A model generated the notes under the pieces. The model did not search any database. It was not told the DNA's origin and saw nothing but the letters and a program-made list of their open reading frames with translations. Below are positions 45,521 through 57,675 of a stretch of DNA of 64,000 bases, one piece after another (the stretch's first letter is position 1; every line of letters starts with the position of its first letter). Origin of the DNA: Tubulanus polymorphus (taxonomy: Eukaryota > Nemertea > Palaeonemertea > Tubulaniformes > Tubulanidae); assembly GCF_964204645.1 (NCBI RefSeq), contig NC_134025.1, positions 23,776,001 to 23,840,000 of the forward strand, in the 5' to 3' direction. The position numbers and the translations under genes are program-made.

Positions 45521-46350
45521 GGTAAGTGATTATTACAGGTTTTGTTGACGCAATGTCTAGATTTACCGTATAACAATCTTCAGGAATTGTTTAATCGATA
45601 GGGCCTATCATTATAAAGATGTTAGATAGGCCTTACTAGATAGGACATCTTTGACTTTTAGTTTAGACCTTTTAGTCCTGAAAAATTCCATTTTTAGTCC
45701 TAAAAAATTCTTCTACACCAGTTTCTTCTGACTTCCTCCTTATTCCTTACTTACATTCATCAGTTTTGATACGGATTTTTTTCTTGGATTCTAATGCGAG
45801 ATTTACAGTCATCTCAGACCCGAGTCAAGCTCGTACCCCCTTTCAAAAATGGCCTATCTATGCTCAATTTTTATTTATCCTGTTTTTAAATTTCCTGACA
45901 TTCCATATAGCAAATAAGATTTTGAGAAACATCAGATTCTCTTCACAGTTTTCTTCTTGATTCATGGGTTTTCACTTAACCGATAGGCCCTATAATTATA
46001 TCAGACAGTAACTTGTCTAGTATAGGCCTAAAAGTATGGGAACCCAAAATTTATAGGCCTATAGCATCTTGCTGGTGTTCACATTATCAAAGATAGTAAA
46101 TACTGTAAAAACATTATAAGGAAAAGCGTTTTTTTCACAGAAAGCATAGGTATGTCTGATATCATCATAAAAGGAAGAAGATTAATATTTTTTGCTAATG
46201 TGTCAAACATAAAATATATGTTACAGCCTTGATTCAAAAATTGAAAACGGGGAAATAGGACAGGTGAAAAGCTTGTCAAAAGGCAGGGAAAAGTTATCCA
46301 CAATAGGGTACGAGTTGAACCCAATTCAACATGGCGGCAAGCAGTCAGGA

Positions 46351-46390
46351 TTCTTCTGCATCATCAGTTTTTCTTCTGCATCATCAGTTT
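46351..46390. repeat. Exact 20-bp tandem duplication
   Basis: TTCTTCTGCATCATCAGTTT occurs twice head to tail, immediately after the ATGGCGGCAAGCAGTCAGGA start at 46331. The 20-bp unit shifts the frame of the short Ser-rich peptide begun there. Confidence 0.9.
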
Positions 46391-46450
46391 AGATGAACTT
46401 GAAACAAGTGGTTAGTCTGAAATAAGGTTTAAGTTCAATTGATAGACCTT

Positions 46451-46916
46451 AAAGCTAAGCATACACCGACAAAGCGACTGGAGACAACTAGTTGCTTGTG
46501 AGCGAGTACCCGCTCACATCGAAAATCTAATGAAAACCTGCAACTGCGTGGCTCATGCCGGTCGCTAGGTCTATAGCGCACACATCGACAGCAACTGAGA
46601 TGTGTAATCTAGCAAATATTCTCAGGGCATCTCGAATCGCGTGACAAATTGCTTTGTTTTAGTCAGTTGCAACCATGTGTTATTGATTATGGAGCGCCCA
46701 CATCGACGAATATGACAGCAACTGAGTACAACTAGTTGCTCAAAAGTAGAACATGGGCAACTGGCTGGAACTGGAGACAGATGGACGCTAACCAGTAAGC
46801 TAGCTCACAACGACACGTTCGAGCAACTGATTGTATCCAACCAGTTGCTCTCATGCGCCGAAAACTGCCCGGCAACTAGTTGTCTCCAATCGCAGTGTCG
46901 TTGTAGGCTAGGCTTT
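46451..46916. mobile_element. Foldback MITE with about 45-bp terminal inverted repeats
   Basis: AAAGCTAAGCATACACCGAC to GGAGACAACTAGTTGC (46451-46495) is matched in reverse complement by GCAACTAGTTGTCTCC to GTAGGCTAGGCTTT (46872-46916), with about 80 percent identity. The CAACTAGTTG palindrome recurs at both inner edges and again near 46727. The element is 466 bp with no coding capacity, so it is non-autonomous. Confidence 0.85.
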
Positions 46917-49900
46917 AGATTAAAAATCATTTTCAGTAGGAATTCGTTTATTTTAGCACATTTCAGTGTTACATTAATAAATGAAAAGTTCTGTCGGTAG
47001 ATAGGCCTATATCAATCCACAACTGGACATCTTTATTAACTGGTTGAATGTTATAAGTAAACTGAGGAGTCTTTGAGAAATGTTTACATACAGACAACTG
47101 ATGGGTACTAAAAAAAACTCGGCGGCATCTATTTACGTATCTAGGTCTGAATAGATTTACCAGACAGAAGAAAAACTGTTTTTTTTAATTAAAAAATAAT
47201 ACTGAGGAAGTGTAGGCTTTATGGCGTTATTTAGAAGGTTCGCATAATGAGGGTAGACTTAAATAAGATGAACTTTTATATGAGGACACTGTTATCTATT
47301 TCAAGATTACGATTTCGAGAGGTAGTAAGGCTCAATGTGCTAAGTGATTGTTGATTGCTTCTTGATAATACGACCTAGGCTTTTTTAAACAGACAAAAAA
47401 TTAATTATTTTTAAAGTTAAGTTGAAAACTGCTATTTATGCATTAGTTTAATGCTTATTAAGCCCACCTTAGAATTTAAGGATGAAAAAATATCAAGTAT
47501 TTTAACAGGCCCATGCCAATCTTTTTTGAGGGGTAATTCTATTTTTTTTAAAAGGGTACTTTCCCTGGAAAAGGGACACTTTCACTTTGACAAAGGTAAG
47601 ATCTAAATATGAATTTTTTTTCAACCTAAACTTAAACAAAAGAAAATCAGAGTACCAAGGTACCTGAATGAAGGATTTGAGAATAGGTTTCTTGATTTTC
47701 CAAAAAATGGCTTTTTGAAGAGCACTTTCAAACGTTTAGAGGCTTCGTTCACTACCCCCTCCCCTAGGCACAATGATTACTCAACTGTTCAAGGATTACT
47801 CAAAGACTTAACTATTATTATTTCCTCAATGTTCATTGATTTATATAGTAGTGTTGGTTTTCTGTCAAATAAGGGTTTTGTGATAGGCCTAGATATACTT
47901 CTATTATAAAATGTATAAATCGATCAAGTTGAGTTTACTAATATTGATAATGATAATAATAAACACCTATACCGGTAATTGATTAGATTTTGTGATTCGA
48001 ATCAACCTCTCATGAACTAATTCACTTCACTCAACCAGGATGAAACATGCTTGAATTAGCCTAATAGGCCTACAGAAATTATTACTATTACATTATTAGA
48101 TAAAATCAATTTATTGAACAAACATTTTCGAACATTCAACGCTTTAGGAAGTACGCTTCAGGAAAGGAACATCTAAGGGTCGGTTTGGATCGGAGAAAAA
48201 AATCAGCGCTCGGTGAAGTTTTCTTTTCGCGTGTAACGAAAATCAAATAAACGTGTCCGACTGAAATGTCGACTGATCCTTGACATGCGTGTGAAGGTAT
48301 ATAATGTAGGCGTTCGTTCGTTGCCACAGTGGGAACAGGATTGGTATGTATATGCAGGCATTCAGTAAATGGAGACAATTTGATTGTCACTGTCATTAAT
48401 CGTAGGCCTGTATAGGGTCCCTCAGTTTTAACTGCGGTGAAGTACTGTTTAAAAAGCACTACCGTATATATGGGTCATTTGTCATTGTATGTACGTCGTA
48501 CTATACGGATTAAAAAGGTGAGTGTTGGTTCTAGTATTTCGGGGGAAAAAAAACGTCTGTGGTCAACGGATTTTTTCTACATTCATAATGTTATATTATA
48601 ACAAATTGGTACGAATTTCTGTCACCGTGAATATCTAGTCAAAAACTCATCGAATTCTTCAAATGAATCGGACGGAATCAGAATGATGATGATATTCCAA
48701 AGTCGAATGAATAATTCGTCGTATCAATAAGGATATATTTTTAAGGACTATGACATCGTAAATCAGAGCTAAATAATGACACTAGCTTCGGTAAGTGTGT
48801 ACATATATACTAATAAATATTATCCGAATTAGCGAAATTGTTGCCTCGCTATTCCAGGTCAAGGCATCGAGTTCAACACGAATGAATTTATGCCTTTGAA
48901 AAAATGCCCGCTTTTTTTCGGCACTTTTAACATTCGGAAATGGATGCGTCAAATATTATGTCATTCATGCTCAAAAAAGTAGGTTGTTGCGGATTTAGGT
49001 TATCTTGGCTCGAAAACGGAGGCATGAAAGGAGGCATTAGGGATACTACACAACATCATCAGTGTATAGCAGAAACTACATAGACCCGCATTTAGATAGA
49101 TAAGAGCTTTATCGGCATCGCAGAACTTAAGTACAGCGGACCGTCGGGATAGATAGAAATTGATTTTGTGGCTTATGGCTGGGTTTGTAATTACGATGAT
49201 TAGGTATATGTGATGCAAAAAAATGCAACGTTTATATATATGTGCCATATATTTGTCTGAAATCATACATTATTCAGTCTATTCATTCATTATATGTGCT
49301 TTGGAAAACAACTACTTAAATGTCACTGGTTTTCAAGCCGGAGGAGTATATTCAGTTCTCGTCGCCATCAATCGAACGAGGTATGGCGAAATCATCTTGA
49401 AATTACGAGTTCATGAATATTTGAAGGATATTCGTCGCGCGGTAAATATTTTTGTCACAACCGACGTTTCAGCTAGTAAGTAGTATTACCCGAGTATATA
49501 GAATAGTCATGAAACATTAGTCATAGTTATGGTTAGATCTTAATGATGTTGACGCACTCTTCTTTCACTGCAAGTGTGTTTGAAATAAGTAGCACGTTAT
49601 CGAAGTGATGTTTTACGCCATCATCGACTCGACGATGAACGACGAGCTATTCGCCATAAGTCGGCTACAAGTCTCCGTTCGATATGACGAGTCTTACAGA
49701 ACTAGATATGAATATATTTCTCGGGCGAACCGAGTTTTAAACGTGCTACACAATGTATGAATCATTGCGCTGTGCGTTTTATGCGATTAACGCCGCTCTC
49801 ATCCTGAACAAATTTCAAATCAATCATTAACGGCGCTTGTAAAACCCAGCCTTAAGGCCGACTCCCAATGTTCAATTATATGTTCAGTCAGAATGTGCCG

Positions 49901-51045
49901 AAACATGACTCAATTTTCCAACTTATTAATCATTATAATGGTGATTATGTCTCTACACAGTAATGTAACACTGATATCGGCCATGCAACAAGTTTTACAT
50001 GATGATGATACACAGGCAGCACGATAACTGTCAGAATGAGTTATATTGTTTTGATCGATCAATCGGTTCATGTCCGCGGTCATCTCTGTAATAGCGTTTT
50101 CTATTTGAACAACCTAGGGACTACGGTAATGCAGTTTGCTCAATTCCAGTTCGGGAGAAATTCATATCGATCGCGTATCGCATCCAGTTCCGCAGGGCGT
50201 CGGTTTTTAAGTTTCATTTTTGAATTTGAACGAGATTCAGGCTAGAGCTGTACGTAGCGGGGGCCATTGCCCCACCAAAAATTTGGAAAATTGCCCTCTT
50301 AGCAAATATTGTTATATCTAATAGAAATTTAATGTAGATCCTTCAATTGGGACTGACAAGCATTTTATTACAGTTTTTGTTAGGGCATAATGAGAAGATA
50401 TATCAGGATTCAGTGTTTCATTCAAGGAACTGCCCTTTTTCGGATATCTCGGCCCCAACATTCAAATGCTAGGTACCGGGTACTACTGCCCTGCAGGTAT
50501 TTCCAAGGGATATCTACTACTTCTTGAATGGCAAAAGTAAGAGAGCTTTTCTGCTTGGTCGTATTACGAACGTAAGTGTATGTAGTAGGCCTAATAGATT
50601 CACTGTTTACTGCGGTATGTGCACTTTTACAAGGATTATTAGAATGTCATATAAAGATTAGAAGAAGCAATTAATATGTAAATGTTAAAGGCAAAGACTT
50701 TATGATCAATACGCCGGTATGTATCGAAGACAAAGTACTGAAAGCTTATTCCGATGAGAGTCTATTCAGTCAAATGGCAACGTTCAAACTTGATCTGACC
50801 GCAGATATATGCAACATTGCCGGTATATTTAGATTGATATTTGATATTTACAATGATTTTCAATTTTGTGATTAGCGATTATTTGTTCTCTAGTAGCGAC
50901 TATATCGTTCTAGACACAATTAGTACTCGAGGTATACATAAAGCTGGTTTAACGCGATGAAGCGTCGTGTGTCGCAAATTTGCGCGAGGGTTTAAAATCT
51001 AATGGAATAGAGTGGTTATAAGTGTAACTTCTGATCTCATTGCAG
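46917..51045. other. Intergenic or intron upstream of the neurabin-like gene
   Basis: No coding exon supported. Sequence becomes richer in CG dinucleotides after about 48 kb, suggesting approach to a promoter. The frames at 48136-48459 (minus) and 49223-49483 (plus) show no family resemblance or convincing splice context. Confidence 0.45.
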
Positions 51046-51130
51046 ATGAAGCCTCCGATTTTCTGAGCATTCCGTCGTTTGCTTAAGATTTCTGCTCGAA
51101 ACATCGAAAGAAACTGACGTCATTCCAACT
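51046..51130 (+). promoter_or_regulatory. 5' leader exon with a tiny upstream open reading frame
   Basis: The acceptor TCATTGCAG (ending 51045) is followed at once by ATGAAGCCTCCGATTTTCTGA, an upstream frame of six codons out of frame with the main start at 51131. Such a frame can lower translation of the main protein; this is inference. Confidence 0.5.
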
Positions 51131-53445
51131 ATGAGTACGAGCATGGATCGGAGGAATATCCTGAGCAGTTCGCGGTACCGCAGCGGCAGTCGCGAACAGG
51201 AGCTCGACGATGAAGACCTCGAATTTCATAATTCGTTGAACTATGGTTCGAAGGTGAGCCAGTTGAAGAACATGTTCCAGATGGGTCAGGTCGGCGTCCT
51301 CCATTCGGACGAAGGCGAACGCGAGAAGAGTCCTCGTCGGGAGGTGCCGGCGGCGGTCGTACGCGGCAGCCCGCAACGCGACCAGTCGCCCGATCACAAA
51401 CGCAAGCGCGGCAACGTCGTCGGCGACAGCTGCGTCAATAAATCTCCGGCCGCGGTGAACATCGAGCGTGGCTGCGACTCACTGTCGACGACCGATCCGA
51501 ATAAATATTTCGAATCGACCAATCACGTTCAACGTTTCAACATCACGCGCGCGATGTTCGCGCGTATGGAAGAGGAGAGTAAGACGCCGAGCAAACCGAT
51601 CGAACTGCCGAGGAGACGTGTGAAGGTCTCGCCATCCCGACTCGATCAACAGACTCCGAAATCGGGATCGACGGGTAATTTGTTAGACGAGCGAAAACCG
51701 CGTTCGTCGTCCGATCCATCAGAGATGGAATGCATCGCCGATAACGCAAATTATTACTATCCCGGGAGTACGAGACAATCTGTTGAACAACCGCGAAAGA
51801 ATCGCAGTAGCAGTACGGCGGACGTGAGGCTGTTAGACAGCGGTATTAACCCGCTCGACGCCCGCAGACAGTGGCAACAGCGGGATACGGTCGGGAAGAA
51901 AGTTCGACCGCAGGTTCCCGTGCGTCCGAATACGAACAACCGAACGAACTACGACCGTCAGAATTCGTCGGAACAACCGGTCGTAACGATGCGCGACAAA
52001 TCGGCGATGTCCGCGAAACAGGCGGCCGATCGCGTGTCGAACCGGAAATCGCTCGACGAGGTCGAACGATACAAACTGCATCGAAGTCCGAGTCCGGATC
52101 ATCGTCCGATCATTCCGCATCCGTACGATCACAAGAATTTTGAGCACGACGGCGCCGAGCACGAGCAGTACCGCGTGAAACGCGCGAGCCGCAATAACGA
52201 CGAACAAATGACCGGCGGTCACAAACACAACGAGATTAATCCAGCAGCAGAGATTCAGAAGAATTACTACCACGCGGGACGAGGAGATGCCGTCGTTGAT
52301 AATAGGAGGAATTCGACGGAAACGTCCGGTTCACGGGAATCGCTCAGTAGTACCGGCTCGATCAGACAAATGTGGGAACGGGGCGAGCACGTCGGCTCGA
52401 GGGATTCCCTGACGGGCGTTTCCTCGGGGAGAGAAGGCAGTATCGGTTCCCGGGAGTCGCTTTCGGATGTTTCGCCTCCGAAAGCGAAATCCGAAGACGT
52501 CCAGCGATACGGAAAAGTTTGCGCTTATCCTCGCGTGCGCAAAGACATCGACACCAACGGCTCCTTGCCGCATACGCATTCGACCGCGAGCAAAGACTCT
52601 TCGTTTTTCGACTCGTTCGAGCCGGTCGGTCGACCGGAATCGGTCAATTCAGTTTTTGAATCACCTTCGCAGCAGCAGCAGCAGCAGCAGAACGTCCCCG
52701 TAATGTTGCCGGAAGTGATCGAAACTCGCGCAAATTTTGACGTCAATTTTCAACCGAATTACAACGATATTCCATACGACACGGTGTCCGTTACGTCGCA
52801 AAGCAGCGTAACTTCTTCTGTAAACGACGATGCGTTTATCGTCGCCGAACGGAACGTCGTCAGAAGATCACAGCCGACCCCGGTGCAAGCCGATGTAAGC
52901 GCCGATTACGATATTCCGCGTCGCGACGAAGACGGTGGTAAATATCCGATTCCGATCGAGACGGTTGCCGACGCCGACAGCTCCGTCATGCAAATAGTTC
53001 TCGACGAACCGAACCAGAAACAAACCGAAGACGACCACGTTTACGATATCGTCAAAGTTGCCCCGCGACCCGTCGAAGAACCGACTTCGGCCGATTTCAA
53101 TGACGACGGCGACGAAAACGACGGAATACGCTCGTGGGCGAAAAATCGCACACGGTATTCGCCGCGCGTGCTCAGTCCGGACGATCAGAGCGCGTCGTCG
53201 ATTTCGAGCGAAACAGATTCGAGTCCGTCGAAACGTATCTCCGACCCGTCGTACGCTGAGTACGATCTGATCAGCGGTAACGTTCTGGTGGGCGCGTCGA
53301 TCAGCGGCGCATCGGCGGCGTCGAATCGAGACAGCGTCTGCACCGAATACGAACCGATCGACGAGAATAGTCCGACCGTAGAAAACGCGCCGGTGCTCAC
53401 TAAAGCACATCGCATCGATGAAGAAGAACAGCAATATTTTGACAG
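51131..53445 (+). CDS. Neurabin/spinophilin-like actin-binding scaffold, first coding exon (partial)
   Basis: 771 codons and 2 bases from ATG to a donor (GACAG then GTGAGT). The N-terminus holds NYGSKVSQLKNMFQMGQ, comparable to the YGSNVxRIKNLFMQMG actin-binding segment of neurabins. RFNITRAMFARMEEE is comparable to their FTETRKMFERS, and further short motifs follow in the same style: SIRQMWERGE and ESVNSVFES. Repeated SRESL/SRDSL motifs and a CAG glutamine run (52671-52690) also occur. Neurabins bundle F-actin and recruit protein phosphatase 1 through later exons (RVxF, PDZ, coiled coil), which are not in the window. The motif style is also seen in eplin-like proteins, so the family call is moderate. 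CpG and GC content are high, as in the exon at 56777. Next exon expected beyond 64 kb. Confidence 0.65.
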
Positions 53446-56400
53446 GTGAGTTTCTTAATCGCTTATTTTAGGCATTGGATATTTTGCAGATGTGGCATTG
53501 TTTTAGTAAGATGAACTAATAAAAACAAAATCATTTTATTAGCTAAGAGTTAGGTTTCGTTAGGGTTACAGTCGAGAGGGTCCAGAGCATTAGGGTTAGG
53601 GCCCATTTTACAGCTAGGGTAAGGTACAGTTGAGCGCTATATATGTAATTAAAACATTCCGAGGAAAACTTGATAAGGAGATTATTTCAGATGATTTAAC
53701 CCTTGACGGAGTTCGATAGTTTTCTGTTAGTATCTAATAGCATAGATGAAACATAGGAAATACATTAAGTCAGACTTAACCGATGATTACCTGATGGAAC
53801 TAACAGTCAAATTCTTAATCCAATTAGCAATTAAAAGTCCCTTGCCGGAATCCAAAAAACTGATGGCATTGTCAGACTTGCACTTGCAGACTTCATTGTC
53901 CCCTGTTGAATGTTCATCTGAATGTAGTGTTTTAGAATCGTATTAATTTTTCATGATGATTCTATTACGTGTGTTGAAATGTGTGTGTCTATTTAAGTAC
54001 GTATTATACATTTAACTTTTTATCACTAGATGGCAGACCTGTTGATTGCACTCGATGGAAAATCAATGATATCTCGTGTGTAGTGTATATATTGTTCGTA
54101 TACACCTCTCATCACTGCTTAATTCAATTACATTGAGCTTCTATCAGATTTTCATGTTCCCAATATGGATGAATACGGATAGATTGTTTATGTCTGCCTT
54201 CAGAACTAATCCATAGTCCAGAAGTACCTTTTACTGGGGGGGGGGGGGGAAGGGGAGAGTAATCAAATGAAATAAATTGATATCGAATATTTGTTCTGCT
54301 TTATTATTGCGTTAAGATACAAATGAAAATATCGTGTACATTCCTGTGGTATTCGTAAATTAAGGTTTTTACATACGCACTCTCTACATAAAGTTGTTTC
54401 GTATTTTGCACGAGAAGGCTCGATGTCATCTCGAGTCCAGTCGAGAGTTACTGGAATTAATAGAAACCCCCCTGAAGTAGCTGGCGCGGCGTACTATGAT
54501 AAAAATCTGATTCTATATACGGTCAATATGATAAAGATCCTCACAACCAGTGTTCTCCACGTATGCTGGAATTTTAAAGGGGCAGCATTCATTGTTAAGT
54601 GTATTACATCGTTGCTGCTGAAGTAGCAAGGCTTTCATTCCCCCTCCCCCCAAAAAAGATACAGACATTAGGCCTAAGCTTAATGTTGGTATAATCTTCT
54701 TTTTTCGCATTAGCTCGATATATTTCAAAGCAATCATCATCGTCGATAGAATCTTGACATATGCTTTGTTAGGGGCAGCAGATATTTTTCGAGGAGTGGC
54801 TGATTTTCAGAGGTGGACGTAAAAATGAAAAGGGTGGCTGCTGGCCTCTGAACACCGACGCCTCATTGTAGTAGACATCATTTTATCAATGTTTTCGCCG
54901 AAGATGATTTATGGTTGGCTCGAATTATTATATCAAATTGGGCTGTATAATTTTTTCGCCATTCGAGGGGGGCCTATATTTACTCCGGACCTATATAAAC
55001 GTAACTACCACCAACAAAGGCGCTAAATTGTGACCTGATCAAATTAACGACTAACTACACTCAATGTTCATTGAAGGTAGTTTTCTACCTTGGCCGATAT
55101 TTTGACTGCAGAACACGTTACATTATCCCGCGCTACCACCGCTCGAGTGTATGATATGATACTTTACGCAAGATATTTGATACTTCGGTAAGCTCATGAA
55201 ATGATGATTTTATTTCGGGAATTTTTCTCAGAAAATAGAATTTAATATGATACACCAAAGGTCGCATCAAAAATACATATTATAAAGAGTATGTATTTTT
55301 GGTCGCATGCATAGCGTAGATCTATTTGAATCAGTATAATGTAACTGACCTCGCTGAAAATAGATGAAATATTGTTATTTTTTATGTCAATTTGTAGCGA
55401 TTGTTTGCGTCATTGACTGCGTCAATAATTTCACAATTTTAATTGCTCTTGGTCGTATGTCTACCCACACATGCTGGCCATATGGTGTACATAATAGATA
55501 TATACATGTACACCTGCGGCTAATGTATTCATATTGCGCCACCATCCGATCCAATTCGAAAGCGCTGGTTTTTCTCAACGCGTGTCTGTTAGCGCGTTAC
55601 GTGGATTATGCGTTAAGTTCCGCGTTTAAATTTCGTAATTTAGTGCGATGTCGTTTCATTTTATGAAATCGCGGATTTGTCAGAATGCGGATTTGAATTT
55701 TTGCATGAACTCGCCATGCGACCAGCTGTTACGCTCTGCATCCTGAATGGATAGCGATTTCGGAGTATTAATTCCGCATAGTTTGTACATAAATGACAGG
55801 ATCATTTAGTGTATCGCGATCAACTATTGACATCTATTCATTAAGTTCCTGGTTGTTATATATTAATTTTACTCCGATATTATATAGCTAGGTGTATGTA
55901 TATATACAAGGATGTATATGTGTCCTTGCGGATTGTGGATTATCAAATTCCGTGCAGGATATGAACAATCTCAGGTGGATCGATGTGCGCGTTGAAAGCA
56001 GGTTGACATTTAGTTTCCTATGGATTGACAGACTCATTAACCGTACATCGTCTCTGTGTGTCTCTCTCTCTCTTTCTCTCTCTGTCTCTCTGTCAGCTGA
56101 TAGAAGTTGACAGTGTTTCACTCTACTGATCAATAATCCAACTCTACACAGCTACAAAATTGAACTTTCTCTCTCTCTCTTCGTCTCTTTCCGTTACAGT
56201 TTATGAATTCATCATCATCATAACTGATGATTATTCGAAATGTATATTTGTCTTAGAATCGGGTACCAGCAACGTTACTAAATTCCACAAGAATCCGCCA
56301 GGTTCCCTAGTGTACAGCACGACGACAATACGCGGATTTCTTTCTTTGAATAAAATCTCATATCTCATATTCTCAAGTTTCACGTACGATAATTGTGCCA

Positions 56401-56776
56401 CATATAAACTATAAAGATTAATCCGACCTGATTTTTGGATTGGAATACCAAAAAACTGAGGTCGAAATTAATCGAAAATGAACTAATTTCGATCGAGTAG
56501 GTCTGATATCTTAGTGGCGCCATCTGACGGGACCGGTACCCCATTCTAGTTCCAGTGGACACAGAAGCCGTTGTTGTGATTGTTTGACTATGTGATGATA
56601 GACGACCGCGCCTGCTGGTGTATGGGCGTGATGTCACATTTATGGCGCGATGATTACGAAAAATGGGATTGAGTTTCTCGGACCAATCGTCGTGTTGGCA
56701 GAAAGTAAAGTACTCGAAATTCACGCGAGTTTTGAAGCGTACGGAGTGCCTCGCTGAAGAAGTTGATAATAGTAAC
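53446..56776. other. Intron or intergenic stretch with simple repeats
   Basis: Contains a GGGTTA/TTAGGG-like stretch (about 53555-53610), a run of 14 G (54236-54249) and a CT-rich tract (56053-56092). Open frames at 55364-55666 and 55387-55578 overlap on opposite strands and show no homology. CG-rich sequence from about 56480 probably belongs to the promoter of the next exon. Confidence 0.5.
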
Positions 56777-57675
56777 ATGGGTCAATCGACGAGTGCTGAG
56801 AATAAAGTTCCGGCGGCGGAATCTTCTGATGAAGTTAAAGCGGATGGCGACGGTAAAAATAGGCAAATAACCGGTGCAAGGTCTGCCGCCGAGTCCGAGA
56901 CTGTTTTACAGTTAGATACGCATACCGGGTTGAGCGAAACTGACGTCGATGTAAACGTGAATTCCGGCGAACCGATACGTAAAACTCAGATTAATGAAAT
57001 TGATAATACTCACCATGGAACTACTAACAACAGCGCTCGAGAAAACGCCGAGGAGCGAATAGACAGTTTACACGAACACGATGCATCTAATGAGATATCG
57101 GCGATCGCGACGAACACGTCCGCGGGTCGACGCGACGATGAAGATCCGAAGACCGTCGGCGATTTGTCTGTTTCGAATTCGCGGACGAATCGCGCGATCG
57201 ATCTCGGTGCCGACCAAAAAGAAGTGGCACCACCTGCGGCGAATGATCAAATCGATCCCAACGCAAACGCGAATGATGAAGAAACGTCCGTCGATGATGA
57301 AAACTTGCGCAACGTTCGCGTTGTAAACGAGACAAACAGGCCGGCGCTGATTGAATTCGCGCCCGTCATTGCTGTCGTCGATACCGTACACGACAACGGG
57401 TTACAACACGTCGGCGACGATATTTCCAAACAGCCGATCATCGTCGATATTCCTTTGAATTTGGAGGTCGTGGACGGCGTCGAAATCGAATCAGAAAATC
57501 TGTCACGAGATCAGCGCGATGATTACGATGACGACGGCGGCATTCTCGATAAACGCGATCGTATTTTGCAGCCGCTTCAAACGGAGAGGAAAGCCGTCGA
57601 TGTAGAACGGTATACGGTGGTCATCGGTGCGTTAGATGGGCTTTTCGCTAAAATGAAAACGGTGTCAAAACATTG
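56777..57675 (+). CDS. Acidic first coding exon with N-myristoylation-type start, unknown protein (partial)
   Basis: 299 codons and 2 bases from ATG 56777 to a consensus donor (CATTG then GTAAGG). MGQSTSAENK fits the N-myristoylation pattern (Gly2, Ser6). The protein is rich in Asp, Glu and Asn with no hydrophobic segment, ending ERYTVVIGALDGLFAKMKTV. The frame is open for 38 codons upstream, and a CAG sits at 56701, but joining the exon ending at 53445 there gives an immediate stop, so a separate start is preferred. It ends in phase 2, like the exon ending at 53445, so both could splice to a common downstream exon. Family not recognised. Confidence 0.65.

Noticed and set aside
51083-53434. 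Long minus-strand frames over the neurabin-like exon
   Set aside because: Antisense shadows in CG-rich coding sequence; they are arginine-rich and lack motifs.
53541-53625. TTAGGG words suggesting an interstitial telomere
   Set aside because: Only a few irregular, non-contiguous copies; not a telomeric array.
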